Shown here: positions 32,348-40,896 of the stretch, one piece after another
How the letters are laid out: every line of letters starts with the position of its first letter
Position numbering within the stretch: the first letter of the stretch is position 1
Assembly (NCBI RefSeq): GCF_031844705.1
Contig: NZ_CP134609.1
Coordinates: forward strand, 4,526,001 to 4,590,000
From: Streptomyces sp. ITFR-16
GTDB lineage: Bacteria > Actinomycetota > Actinomycetes > Streptomycetales > Streptomycetaceae
Reading direction: 5' to 3'
Length of the DNA: 64,000 nucleotides
Notes under the pieces: model-generated
What the model saw: the letters and a program-made list of their open reading frames with translations, nothing else
Database searches by the model: none
Told to the model about the DNA's origin: nothing
Position numbers and translations under genes: made by a program

Positions 32348-32359
32348 GACAGGCCCTAG
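32348..32359. repeat. GACAGGCCCTAG motif shared with the inverted repeat at 18.4 kb
   Basis: Twelve bases identical to the right end of the 18412-18479 palindrome, again covering the stop codon of a gene (here glutamate decarboxylase). It may be a remnant of the same mobile-element end. Confidence 0.35.
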
Positions 32360-33780
32360 TGGTGGAAGGAGGTCGCCGCGCCGTGGCGCCGGCTCAGCGG
32401 CTCGGACTGGGCGCGCAGTTCGGGGAGCAGGAGTTTCAGGTCGTTCAGCAGCAGCTCCGCCAGGTCCGACGAGAAGCCGTTGCGGCAGACGATCCGCAGC
32501 ACCGACAGGTCCTCCCGGTTGGCGGGGAAGGTGTACGCGGGCACCAGCCAGCCGCGTCCGCGCAGCCGCTGCGAGACGTCGAAGACGTCGTACGCCGTCA
32601 CGTCCGGCGCGGTCGTCAGCGCGAAGACGGGCAGTTGGTCGCCCCGGGTGAGGAGCTTGAAGTCGCCCAGCGCCTCGATGCGTTCGGCCAGCCCCATGGC
32701 CACGTCCCGGGAGGCCTGCTGGACGGCCCGGTAGCCCTCCCGGCCCAGGCGCAGGAAGGTGTAGTACTGCGCCACGACCTGCGCCCCGGGCCGGGAGAAG
32801 TTCAGCGCGAAGGTCGGCATGTCGCCGCCCAGGTAGTTGACCCGGAAGACCAGCTCCTCCGGCAGGTCCTCGGGGGTGCGCCACAGCGCCCAGCCGACGC
32901 CCGGGTAGACCAGGCCGTACTTGTGGCCGGAGGTGTTGATGGAGGCGACCCGGGGCTGACGGAAGTCCCAGACCAGGTCCTCGTCCAGGAAGGGCGCCAC
33001 CATCGCCCCGGACGCCCCGTCCACATGGACGGGGATGTCCAGGCCGGTGTGCTCCTGGAGGGCGTCCAGGGCGGCGCAGAGCTCGGCGATGGGCTCGTAG
33101 CTGCCGTCGAAGGTGGAGCCGAGGACGCCGACGACCCCGATGGTGTTCTCGTCGCAGAGGCCGGCGGCGGCCTGCGGGTCGAGGTGGAAGCGGTCGCCGT
33201 CCATCGGGACCAGGCGCGGCTCCACCTCCCAGAAGTTGCAGAACTTCTCCCAGCAGACCTGCACGTTGATGCCCATGACCAGATTGGGCCGGGCGGTCGC
33301 GGGATAGCGGTCGGCGTTCCGCTTGGACCAGCGGCGCTTGAGGGCGAGCGCGGCCAGCATGCAGGCCTCGCTGGACCCGGTGGTCGAACAGCCCACGGCC
33401 GCCGAGGGGTCGGGCGCGTTCCAGAGGTCGGCCAGCATCGCCACACAGCGCCGCTCCAGCTCGGCGGTGCGCGGGTACTCGTCCTTGTCGATCATGTTCT
33501 TGTCGCGGCACTCGCTCATCAGCACCCCGGCCTGGGGTTCCATCCAGGTGGTGACGAAGGTGGCGAGGTTGAGCCGTGAGTTGCCGTCCAGCATCAGCTC
33601 GTCATGGACCAGGCCGTACGCGGTAGAGGGCGGCAGCGGCCCGTCGGGCATGCGGTGCCGGGGCGGCGCCAGCTCCATCCCGGTGACCGGATCGGCCTCC
33701 CCGAAGAACGGGTTGAGCGCGAGCCTGCGCATCTCGTCGGACGGTTCGGTGCCGTGCGCGGAGCCCTTGTGGAGCGGCAT
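32356..33780 (-). CDS. gadB: Glutamate decarboxylase
   Basis: A 474-residue PLP enzyme, full length for GadB. Key parts are STTGSSEACMLAALALKRRW, VHVDGASGAMVAPFL (PLP-contacting Asp/Ala) and INTSGHKYGLVYPG with the PLP Lys at 287. The C-terminus SFHH may be the tail that, in E. coli GadB, plugs the active site at neutral pH. It converts glutamate to GABA, consuming a proton. No GadC-type antiporter lies nearby, so acid resistance is uncertain; GABA-shunt metabolism is likely. AGG lies 6 bases before the ATG. Confidence 0.92.
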   Translation of the reverse strand: MPLHKGSAHGTEPSDEMRRLALNPFFGEADPVTGMELAPPRHRMPDGPLPPSTAYGLVHDELMLDGNSRLNLATFVTTWMEPQAGVLMSECRDKNMIDKDEYPRTAELERRCVAMLADLWNAPDPSAAVGCSTTGSSEACMLAALALKRRWSKRNADRYPATARPNLVMGINVQVCWEKFCNFWEVEPRLVPMDGDRFHLDPQAAAGLCDENTIGVVGVLGSTFDGSYEPIAELCAALDALQEHTGLDIPVHVDGASGAMVAPFLDEDLVWDFRQPRVASINTSGHKYGLVYPGVGWALWRTPEDLPEELVFRVNYLGGDMPTFALNFSRPGAQVVAQYYTFLRLGREGYRAVQQASRDVAMGLAERIEALGDFKLLTRGDQLPVFALTTAPDVTAYDVFDVSQRLRGRGWLVPAYTFPANREDLSVLRIVCRNGFSSDLAELLLNDLKLLLPELRAQSEPLSRRHGAATSFHH

Positions 33781-33876
33781 CGCAGACCTGCCCTTCTCGG
33801 CTCGCGTCGGCGAGGCCGGACGAATCCGACGATACGGACCGCCGCGGCGGCCGCCACCGGTGCTGCGCCGTCCGGT

Positions 33877-35150
33877 TCAGCGCAGCGGCGTACCGTCCTC
33901 GCGCAGCTGCATCTGCGGCCGTCCGGTCACCAGCAGCCAGGCGGGCAGCGAGGCGACGCACAGCAGGGGGAGCAGCGACATGTCGGAGGCGAGCACCGCC
34001 GCCGTGAACAGGCTGAGCCAGCCCTGCCGGGTGACGGCCAGCAGGACGCCGAGCACCGCGCAGGTCACCGCGAGCGCCACCGGGACCCCGTCGACCAGGG
34101 CGTGGGCGCACAGGCCGAGCGCGACGCCGGAGAACACCGCGGGGAAGATCCGGCCGCCCCGGAAGCCGCAGGTGGCCGCGATCAGCAGGGCGGCGGTCTT
34201 CACGACCGCCATGACCGCGAACTCACCGGCCGACCAGCCGTCCGGGTCGGCGGCGATCGTCTTCACCTCGTCCAGCCCCTTGAACAGGGTGAGGTGCCCG
34301 CCGAGCGCGCCGAGCAGCCCGAGCAGCAGCCCGCCCAGGGTCAGGGCCACCACGGGATGCCGCAGGGCACGGAAGGCGCGGTGCACCAGGGGGAACGCGT
34401 AGACCGCGGCGAGTCCCAGCACCGCTCCGGCCGAGGCGATGACGACGGCGGACAGCAGATCGCCCCAGTGCGCGTGCCCGTAGGACGGCAGGGACAGGTC
34501 GAAGCTGGGGTGGGCGGCCAGCGTCATGGTGAGCGAACCTGCGGCGCCGGCCGCGAGCGGCCCGAAGAGGCGGTCCCAGAGCGCGCCCCCGCCGGGGGTG
34601 GTGGCGAGCGTCTCGGTCAGGATCAGCGCGGCGGCGACCGGGGTGCCGAACAGGGCGCCGATGGTGCCTGCGGCGGCGAGCGCGAGCCACAGCTCGGCCG
34701 GGGCGCCCGGTACGAAACGGCGGCCCGCCCAGGAGGCCAGCGCGATGTTCGCTGCGGTGATCGGGTTCTCCGGGCCGAGGCTGACCCCGCCCGCCAGGGC
34801 CAGGGCGGTCACCAGCAGCAGCCCCGGCACGACGAGCGGGGCGAGCGGCGGATCGACCAGGCCATGGTCGCCGGGTCGGGTCCGGCCCGCCCGGGGACCG
34901 CCCGGATGACCAGACCGGTCACCAGACCGGTCGCGGTGAGCATCACGATCATCCACAGCGAGGAGTACCGGCCGATGTCCAGCGCGTCGGGCAGCGTCTC
35001 CCAGAGCACGTCCTGCAACCGCTCGGAGACGATGCTGACGCCGAGCAGGACGAGGGCCGAGGCCACGCCCACGGCCAGGGCGGGCACGGTGAGCGTCAGC
35101 AGCCGGCGCGCGGGGGCCGGTTCGGCGGCGACGACGGAATCGGTGGACAT
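33877..35150 (-). pseudogene. ClC-type chloride channel/antiporter family protein, frameshifted
   Basis: The first 95 residues (STDSVVAAEPAPARRLLTLTVPALAVGVASALVLL ... VIRAVPGRAGPDPAT) run in one frame and the rest (GLVDPPLAPLVVPGLLLVTALALAGGVSLGPENPITAANIALASWAGRRF ... CGFRGGRIFPAVFSG) in another. The shift lies near 34865. Adding one base (for example a third C before AT) restores DPATHGLVDPP, so it looks like a 1-base loss. Filter elements GPENP and GGRIFP are intact, and about ten membrane helices are predicted. It is either a recent pseudogene or a sequencing error. Confidence 0.75.
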
Positions 35151-35285
35151 CGGCTCACCCTAGCGACCCAAAAGGCGCACAAGGCATCAAAAGGTGCGTT
35201 ACGCGTCAGCGATCCGGGCTTGCACCTCACGTCGCGTCAGGGCCGAGGCTCGGACCCGTACCCACACAGGAAGGAGCGGGGAGCC

Positions 35286-35642
35286 ATGGAGCACTCCGTG
35301 GGACAGGTCGCCGGGTTCGCCGGAGTCACCGTGCGCACGCTGCACCACTACGACGGCATCGGACTGCCCTCACCGAGCGGGCACAGCCACGCGGGCCACC
35401 GGCGGTACGACGACGCCGACCTCGACCGGCGGCGAGCGCGCGATGGACCTCGCCGAGGAGCACCGGCTCCACATCACGGCCTGGTTCTACGAGTGCACGA
35501 CCGAGATCCACCGCGGGCTCGGCGGGATGTATGTCGCCGACCCGCGGTTCAAGGCGTTCTACGACTCGATGCGGCCGGGCCTGGCCGAGCATCCGCGCGA
35601 CGCGATCGAGGCCGGCGCGCGGCGCGGGGAGCAGCGGTTCCC
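35286..35642 (+). pseudogene. TipA-like MerR regulator with a large internal deletion
   Basis: It starts well (AAGGAG before ATG 35286) with a MerR HTH: EHSVGQVAGFAGVTVRTLHHYDGIGLPSPSGHSHAGHRRYDDADLDR. At about 35430 it jumps frame into the end of a TipAS ligand-binding domain: ERAMDLAEEHRLHITAWFYECTTEIHRGLGGMYVADPRFKAFYDSMRPGLAEHPRDAIEAGARR. The second HTH half, dimer helix and most of TipAS (about 150 residues) are gone, and there is no proper stop. TipA proteins bind thiopeptides and activate transcription; this copy cannot. Confidence 0.75.
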
Positions 35643-35682
35643 GCCGTCGCGGGGGCGGGGCGCCCGCCCCGCGACGGCCGGC

Positions 35683-36048
35683 TCAGCTCCTGCTGATCAC
35701 GGCGGCCGTGCCGTACGCACAGACCTCCGTGCCGACGTCCGCCGCCTCGGTCACGTCGAAGCGCATCATCAGCACCGCGTTGGCGCCGCGCGCCTTCGCC
35801 TGCTCGACCAGCCGCTCCATGGCCTGGTTGCGGGTCTCGACGAGCGTCTTCGTCAGGCCCTTCAGCTCGCCGCCGATCATGGACTTCAGCCCGGCACCGA
35901 TCTGGCTGCCGAGATGGCGGGATCTGACCGTGAGGCCGAACACCTCACCGATGACCTGCGTCACCTGGTAGCCGGGGATGTCGTTCGTGGTGACGACCAG
36001 CACGTCGGACTGTGCCGCCTGGCCGCCGCCGTAATCCTCAATGCCCAT
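35683..36048 (-). CDS. YbjQ family protein (heavy-metal-binding domain fold)
   Basis: A 121-residue protein. VLVVTTNDIPGYQVTQVIGEVFGLTVRSRHLGSQIGAGLKSMIGGELKGLTKTLVETRNQAMERLVEQAKARGANAVLMMRFD is the complete YbjQ (UPF0145) domain, which forms pentameric barrels. The biochemical role is unknown; a metal-binding role was proposed from structure. The ATG at 36048 has GGAGGTG 7 bases upstream, a strong site. It is divergent from the DedA gene. Confidence 0.88.
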   Translation of the reverse strand: MGIEDYGGGQAAQSDVLVVTTNDIPGYQVTQVIGEVFGLTVRSRHLGSQIGAGLKSMIGGELKGLTKTLVETRNQAMERLVEQAKARGANAVLMMRFDVTEAADVGTEVCAYGTAAVISRS

Positions 36049-36195
36049 GATGTGGCACCTCCTGGACCGAGTTTTGCCCCGCTTCGCCCTGTGTGCATCT
36101 CCACGGGGGCCGGTGGAACCCGGAGGGGCCGCGCGGCGTTGATAGCTTTGGGCGGCCACGCAGCCGCCATCGACCTCATCCTGGAGCCCGGACCC

Positions 36196-36897
36196 TTGAA
36201 TACGCTTGCGCTCGGACCGAGCTGGCTGGACCCGGACCACCTCATCGGCCAGTTCGGGCTGATCGGCGTGCTGGTCATCGTCTTCGCCGAGTCCGGGCTG
36301 CTGATCGGCTTCTTCCTGCCCGGCGACTCGCTGCTGTTCACCACGGGTCTGCTGGTGACGACGGACAAGCTGGACACCCCGCTGTGGCTGGTCTGCGTCC
36401 TGGTCGCGCTGGCGGCGATCATCGGCGACCAGGTGGGCTATCTCTTCGGCCGCAAGGTCGGCCCCTCGCTGTTCAACCGGCCCGACTCCCGCCTCTTCAA
36501 GCAGGAGAACGTGGAGAAGGCCCATGAGTTCTTCGAGAAGTACGGGCCGAAGTCGCTGATCCTGGCCCGCTTCGTGCCCATCGTGCGCACGTTCACCCCG
36601 ATCATCGCCGGGGTCAGCCGGATGAACTACCGCTCGTTCATCACGTTCAACATCATCGGCGGCGTGCTCTGGGGCGTCGGTGTGACGCTGCTCGGCGCGG
36701 CCCTCGGCAACGTCGAGTTCGTGCACAAGAACATCGAGGCGATGCTCGTCCTGATCGTGCTGATCTCGGTCGTGCCGATCGCCATCGAGTTCCTGCGCGC
36801 CCGGAGCAAGGCGAAGAAGGAAGCGGCCGCGGGCGGCGGCGCCGAGACCTCGCAGGACCCGGCTGCGGGCCGCCGGGGCCGGCACGCCAAGCGCTGA
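36196..36897 (+). CDS. DedA family membrane protein
   Basis: A 233-residue protein with the DedA/SNARE-associated (VTT) pattern: FAESGLLIGFFLPGDSLLFTTGLLV, DQVGYLFGRKVGPSLF, HEFFEKYGPKSLILARFVPIVRTFTPIIAGVSRMNYRSFITFNIIGGVLWGVGVTLLGAALG. Five or six hydrophobic segments are present. The F/R-x3-R-T-F-T-P signature is typical. DedA proteins are membrane transporters implicated in undecaprenyl-phosphate or phospholipid flipping. The start is a TTG at 36196 with GGAG upstream. The upstream frame happens to stay open into the TipA remnant, but that is not a fusion. Confidence 0.85.
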   Translation: MNTLALGPSWLDPDHLIGQFGLIGVLVIVFAESGLLIGFFLPGDSLLFTTGLLVTTDKLDTPLWLVCVLVALAAIIGDQVGYLFGRKVGPSLFNRPDSRLFKQENVEKAHEFFEKYGPKSLILARFVPIVRTFTPIIAGVSRMNYRSFITFNIIGGVLWGVGVTLLGAALGNVEFVHKNIEAMLVLIVLISVVPIAIEFLRARSKAKKEAAAGGGAETSQDPAAGRRGRHAKR

Positions 36898-36924
36898 CCC
36901 CGGCCCCGGTCCGGGGCAGCCGGA

Positions 36925-38625
36925 TCAGAAGCCGCGCGTCCGCTTGGCCGCGCGGCGGTTCGCGCCGCCGACCGCGCCCGGCACCCGCATGAACAGCCGG
37001 GAGATCTCGCTCCCCAGATTCACCCCGATGGCGATGGCCCCCGCCGTCGCCACCGCGGTCGACAGCGAGGCGAGCCCCCGGTCCAGCTCGTTCTGCGCGA
37101 TGCCCAGCAGACCGAAGTACGTGGCGGAACCGGGCAGCAGCGGGCCGATCGCGGCCGTGATGAACGGCAGCGAGGAGGTGTAGCGGTAGCGCGAGAACAA
37201 CTGCCCGAACAGCCCGACCAGCCCGGCGGCCACCGCCGTGGCCGCCACCGGCGAGATATGGCCGGTCCGGGCCATCGCCCCGTAGATCACCCAGGCCACC
37301 CCGCCGTTGAGGGTCACCGCCAGCACCGTGGACCGCTCCTGCTGGAGCAGGATCGCGAAAGCCAGGCTCAGCACCATCGACGCCAGGATCTGGATCACCG
37401 GCCGGTTGTGCGTGATGAGCCGTGCCTCCGGGTTCAGCTCGGCCCCCAGCTGCAGGCCCCCGTACAGCACCAGCAGCACACCGGCGACGATGCCGATGAA
37501 GAAGTACATGACCTCCAGCAGCCGGGCCGCCGCGGTGATGTAGTAGCCGGTCAGACCGTCCTGCACGCCCGCCACCAGGGCCCGCCCCGGCAGCAGCGCG
37601 AACAGCCCACCGGTGATGACCGCCGAAGGCCGTACGTCGGACCAGTGGGTGAGCGTGAGCGCCACCCCCATCGCGGCGGGCGGCATCGCCGCGGCGACGA
37701 ACTGGTAGAACTCCGGGAGCCCGCGCCCGGCGCACAGCCAGGCCAGCCGGTCCCCGAGCATCGCGCCGAGCGCCGCGATCAGGAACACCAGGAACCCGCC
37801 GCCGACCAGCACCGATGCGGCGCCCGCCAGCCCTCCGGCGGCCAGCGTGAGCACCCAGCCGGGGTACGGGTGCCGGTTGCGGCGGATCTCCGCGAGGCGC
37901 CGGTAGGCCTCCTCCAGGGAGATCTCGGCCTCTTCGGTGGTGATGTCGTCGATGAGCCGGAAGACCGCCGCCAGCCGGGTGTAGTCGGTGCCCCGGCGGC
38001 GTACGGTACGGCTCGCCGTCACCGGGTCGTCGACCAGCGACGGCTGGTGCGAGATCGACAGCAGCGTGAAGGTGACCGTCGGCTCGCAGCGGTCGAGACC
38101 GTAGCTGCGGGTCACCGCGAACATGGCCGCCTCGACGTCCTCGGCGCCCTCGCCGCCGGCCAGCAGCAGTTCCCCGATACGCAGGGTCAGGTCGAGCACG
38201 CGGGGCACGGCCGGGCCCGAGTCGTCGTCGTGCCGCTGGACCATCTCCGGCGCGGGACGGTCGGCGACCGGCATCCGCAGCATCGTGCGCATCCGGTCCT
38301 GCCAGGGGGCTTCCTCGGTCAGCCGGATCATCGGGATGCCGTGCGCGGGCGTGAACGCGGGCGGGGAGTCCTGGGCGCTGTAGGTGCGCGGCGGGACGAA
38401 GGCGGAGCTCATCGAGTCGGAACCGGAACCGGAACCGGGCGCCCCGGTCCCGGCCCCCGGAGACGGCGGCTCGGGCGTCACACCGGTCGGCAGGGCGAAT
38501 TCCGACGTCGGGTGGTCCTCCTCCGGCACACCGGCCGGCCTGCCCACACCGGCGGGCTGGGAGAAGGCGCTGCGCGCCTCGTCGGACTGGGGCTTCTGGT
38601 CTTCGGGACCGCCCGGTTCCGCCAC
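36925..38625 (-). CDS. Threonine/serine exporter (ThrE) family protein
   Basis: A 566-residue protein. A disordered N-terminus of about 130 residues (Pro/Gly/Ser-rich) precedes the ThrE domain (VLDLTLRIGELLLAGGEGAEDVEAAMFAVTRSYGLDRCEPTVTFTLLSISH) and about ten membrane helices. The C-terminal half carries the YjjB-like part (SSLPFITAAIGPLLPGSATYFGLLG). It is a single-chain version of the YjjP/YjjB pair, probably exporting Thr/Ser or related dicarboxylates. GTG 38625 has GAGG upstream. The frame is open further up but without conservation. Confidence 0.85.
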   Translation of the reverse strand: MAEPGGPEDQKPQSDEARSAFSQPAGVGRPAGVPEEDHPTSEFALPTGVTPEPPSPGAGTGAPGSGSGSDSMSSAFVPPRTYSAQDSPPAFTPAHGIPMIRLTEEAPWQDRMRTMLRMPVADRPAPEMVQRHDDDSGPAVPRVLDLTLRIGELLLAGGEGAEDVEAAMFAVTRSYGLDRCEPTVTFTLLSISHQPSLVDDPVTASRTVRRRGTDYTRLAAVFRLIDDITTEEAEISLEEAYRRLAEIRRNRHPYPGWVLTLAAGGLAGAASVLVGGGFLVFLIAALGAMLGDRLAWLCAGRGLPEFYQFVAAAMPPAAMGVALTLTHWSDVRPSAVITGGLFALLPGRALVAGVQDGLTGYYITAAARLLEVMYFFIGIVAGVLLVLYGGLQLGAELNPEARLITHNRPVIQILASMVLSLAFAILLQQERSTVLAVTLNGGVAWVIYGAMARTGHISPVAATAVAAGLVGLFGQLFSRYRYTSSLPFITAAIGPLLPGSATYFGLLGIAQNELDRGLASLSTAVATAGAIAIGVNLGSEISRLFMRVPGAVGGANRRAAKRTRGF

Positions 38626-38708
38626 TACTGACCTCGCTCCTCGTCGGCTGCGCGTCCTCGGCCGCACTCCTGCCCAGTATGGCCACGCCCAAGGGAGCTC
38701 ATGCGAAA

Positions 38709-38740
38709 CGGGCGGCACACCGGTGAAGGTGTGCCGCCCG
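38709..38740 (-). terminator. Terminator of the pyrophosphatase gene
   Basis: A perfect 13-bp stem (CGGGCGGCACACC with GGTGTGCCGCCCG) around a 6-base loop, 30 bases after the ppa stop, followed on the minus strand by GTTTC. Confidence 0.75.
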
Positions 38741-38769
38741 AAACGAGACGCTGAACCGCAAGCGGAACG

Positions 38770-39264
38770 TCAGTGCGCGCCGCCCTGCGCCTCAAGGCGC
38801 TTGTAGGAGTTCTCGATCTCGGCCTCGGCCTCGGCGCGGCCGACCCAGTCGGCGCCCTCGACGGACTTGCCGGGCTCGAGGTCCTTGTAGACCTCGAAGA
38901 AGTGCTGGATCTCCAGGCGGTCGAACTCCGACACGTGGTGGATGTCGCGCAGGTGCTCCACCCGGGGGTCGGAGGCCGGGACGCACAGCAGCTTGTCGTC
39001 GCCGCCGGCCTCGTCGGTCATCCGGAACATGCCGATGGCGCGGCACTTGATGAGGCAGCCCGGGAAGGTCGGCTCCTCCAGGATGACCAGCGCGTCCAGC
39101 GGGTCGCCGTCCTCGCCGAGGGTGTTCTCGACGAAGCCGTAGTCGGCCGGGTAGCTGGTCGAGGTGAAGAGTCGACGGTCCAGGCGGATCCGGCCGGTCT
39201 CGTGATCCACCTCGTACTTGTTCCGCGAACCCTTCGGGATCTCGATAACGACGTCGAACTCCAC
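38770..39264 (-). CDS. ppa: Inorganic pyrophosphatase
   Basis: A 164-residue family I soluble pyrophosphatase. It has FDVVIEIPKGSRNKYEVDHETGRIRLDR, YPADYGFVENTLGEDGDPLDALVIL (the D-x4-D-x4-D metal site) and FFEVYKDLEPGKSVE. It hydrolyses pyrophosphate in the cytoplasm and drives biosynthetic reactions forward. The start is GTG at 39264 with GGAGGAG 7 bases upstream; an upstream ATG would place that site inside the gene. It is divergent from the PBP4 gene. Confidence 0.95.
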   Translation of the reverse strand: MEFDVVIEIPKGSRNKYEVDHETGRIRLDRRLFTSTSYPADYGFVENTLGEDGDPLDALVILEEPTFPGCLIKCRAIGMFRMTDEAGGDDKLLCVPASDPRVEHLRDIHHVSEFDRLEIQHFFEVYKDLEPGKSVEGADWVGRAEAEAEIENSYKRLEAQGGAH

Positions 39265-39350
39265 GGGTGGCTCCTCCATGATCAACACATACGACTGGTG
39301 GTTAAGTGTCCCTCACGGAGATGTGTGCTCGCGAAAGGGGCTGGTCAACG

Positions 39351-40847
39351 GTGGCCGAGCCGGTGGAAAGACCGTCGATCGACCCGCCCGGCAAGCTGAA
39401 CAGGGCCGCCCTCAAGGGTGCTCTGGACCTGCGGAACGGACTGAACAACTGGCAGTTCACGGCTGTCTCCGCCGCGGCCGGCCTGGCACTCGCGGCCGGC
39501 GCCGTCCTCGCCGCCGGCCCCTGGGACTCGGGTCAGCGTAAGGCCGAGCAGGACTGGGCGGCCGCCCGCTCCGGCACAGGTGGCGCACATCACGAGCCCG
39601 CCGGCCCGTCCGGCCCGTCCCCCGCCCCCAGCGCGGGGCCCGTCCTGGCCGCCCTGGGCACCGGCACGGCCACCGCGGCGGCCGACGCCCCGTCCGGCGC
39701 CTCGGCCGGACTCCGCGCCGTCCTGGACCCGCTGCTGAAGGACGCCGCGCTCGGCACCCGGCGCAGCGCCGTCGTCATCGACACCGTCAGCGGCAAGCGG
39801 CTGTACGGCGTGGGGGCGGACACCCCCATGACGCCCGCCTCCACGGTGAAGATCGCCACCGCGGTCGCGGCCCTGACCGCGCTCGGCCCCGAGCACCGCA
39901 TCCCCACCACCGTCCTGGCCTCCGCCGACCTGCGCACCGTGACCCTGACCGGCGGCGGCGACCCCACCCTGGACCGGGCCGCCCTGCGCACCCTGGCCGC
40001 CGACACCGCCCGCGCCCTGAAGGACGGCGGCGTCACCTCCGTACGGCTGCGCTACGACACCTCCGGCTACTCCGGGCCCGCACTCCACCCGATCGGCCCC
40101 AACGAGAACATCGCCCCCGTCAGCGCCCTGATGCTCGACGAGGGGCGCCTCGACGACAGCTCCAGCGGGCCCGCCCCGCGCACCGGCGACCCGGCCGGGG
40201 ACGCCGCCCGCGACTTCGCCGAACTGCTGGACGACGCCGGGATCGGTACGAAGTCCGGCCCCGCGTCCGGCCGGGCGCCCGCCAAGTCCCGGGCCGTCGC
40301 CCGGCACCTCTCCGCCCCGCTGTCCGGGCTCGTCGAACGGGCGCTGACCAACAGCGACAACGACATCGCCGAGGCGCTCGCCCGGCAGACCGCGCTGGCC
40401 GCCCGCCGGCCGGCCGACTTCACGGGCGGCCGACGGGCCGTCACCGCCCAGCTGAAGAAGCTGGGCCTGCCGCTCAAGGGCGTCGACATCGCCGACGGCA
40501 GCGGGCTCGACCGCCGGGACAAGGTCAGCGCGGCCCTGCTCGCCGGGCTCCTCGCCCGGGCGGCCGATCCGGACCACCCCGAACTGCGCCCCGTCCTCAC
40601 CGGCCTCCCGGTGGCCGGTTTCAGCGGCACGCTCAGCAGCCGCTACACCGCGAAGACCGGCGGCACCGGCCTGATCCGCGCCAAGACCGGCACCCTCACC
40701 GGCGTCAACACCCTGGCGGGCACGGTCGTCGACCCGCAGGGCCGGCTGCTCACCTTCGCCTTCATGGCGACGGGCACCACCGCACCCTCCGAGGCGCAGT
40801 CCGCCCTCGACAAGCTCGCCGCCGCACTCGCCACCGGCGGACGATGA
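39351..40847 (+). CDS. dacB: D-alanyl-D-alanine carboxypeptidase/endopeptidase (PBP4, DacB, S13 family)
   Basis: A 498-residue penicillin-binding protein. After a short cytoplasmic part comes one membrane anchor (WQFTAVSAAAGLALAAGAVLAAGPW) and a Pro/Ala linker. The catalytic motifs are SxxK (TPASTVK), SxN (TNSDND) and KTG (AKTGTL), with the usual S13 insertion between the first two (DPTLDRAALRTLA ... VRLRYDTSGYSGPALHP). It trims peptidoglycan cross-links at the outer face. GTG 39351 is the likely start; a GTG at 39306 is possible. Confidence 0.9.
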   Translation: MAEPVERPSIDPPGKLNRAALKGALDLRNGLNNWQFTAVSAAAGLALAAGAVLAAGPWDSGQRKAEQDWAAARSGTGGAHHEPAGPSGPSPAPSAGPVLAALGTGTATAAADAPSGASAGLRAVLDPLLKDAALGTRRSAVVIDTVSGKRLYGVGADTPMTPASTVKIATAVAALTALGPEHRIPTTVLASADLRTVTLTGGGDPTLDRAALRTLAADTARALKDGGVTSVRLRYDTSGYSGPALHPIGPNENIAPVSALMLDEGRLDDSSSGPAPRTGDPAGDAARDFAELLDDAGIGTKSGPASGRAPAKSRAVARHLSAPLSGLVERALTNSDNDIAEALARQTALAARRPADFTGGRRAVTAQLKKLGLPLKGVDIADGSGLDRRDKVSAALLAGLLARAADPDHPELRPVLTGLPVAGFSGTLSSRYTAKTGGTGLIRAKTGTLTGVNTLAGTVVDPQGRLLTFAFMATGTTAPSEAQSALDKLAAALATGGR

Positions 40848-40884
40848 GCCGGTCAACACCTCACCGCATCAAGGAGAGAGCACG

Positions 40885-40890
40885 TACGGT
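40885..40890 (+). promoter_or_regulatory. -10 box of leaderless metalloprotease gene
   Basis: TACGGT ends 7 bases before the ATG at 40897. Confidence 0.4.
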
Positions 40891-40896
40891 TGACGC

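Noticed and set aside
35169..35197. CAAAAGGNGC direct repeats as an operator for the TipA-like gene
   Set aside because: MerR-type operators are dyads near the promoter; these are imperfect direct repeats and the regulator is broken.
35430..36897. Continuous frame that would fuse the TipA-like remnant to the DedA protein
   Set aside because: The stretch between them is antisense to the well-supported YbjQ gene and has no protein-like character. DedA has its own TTG start with a ribosome site.
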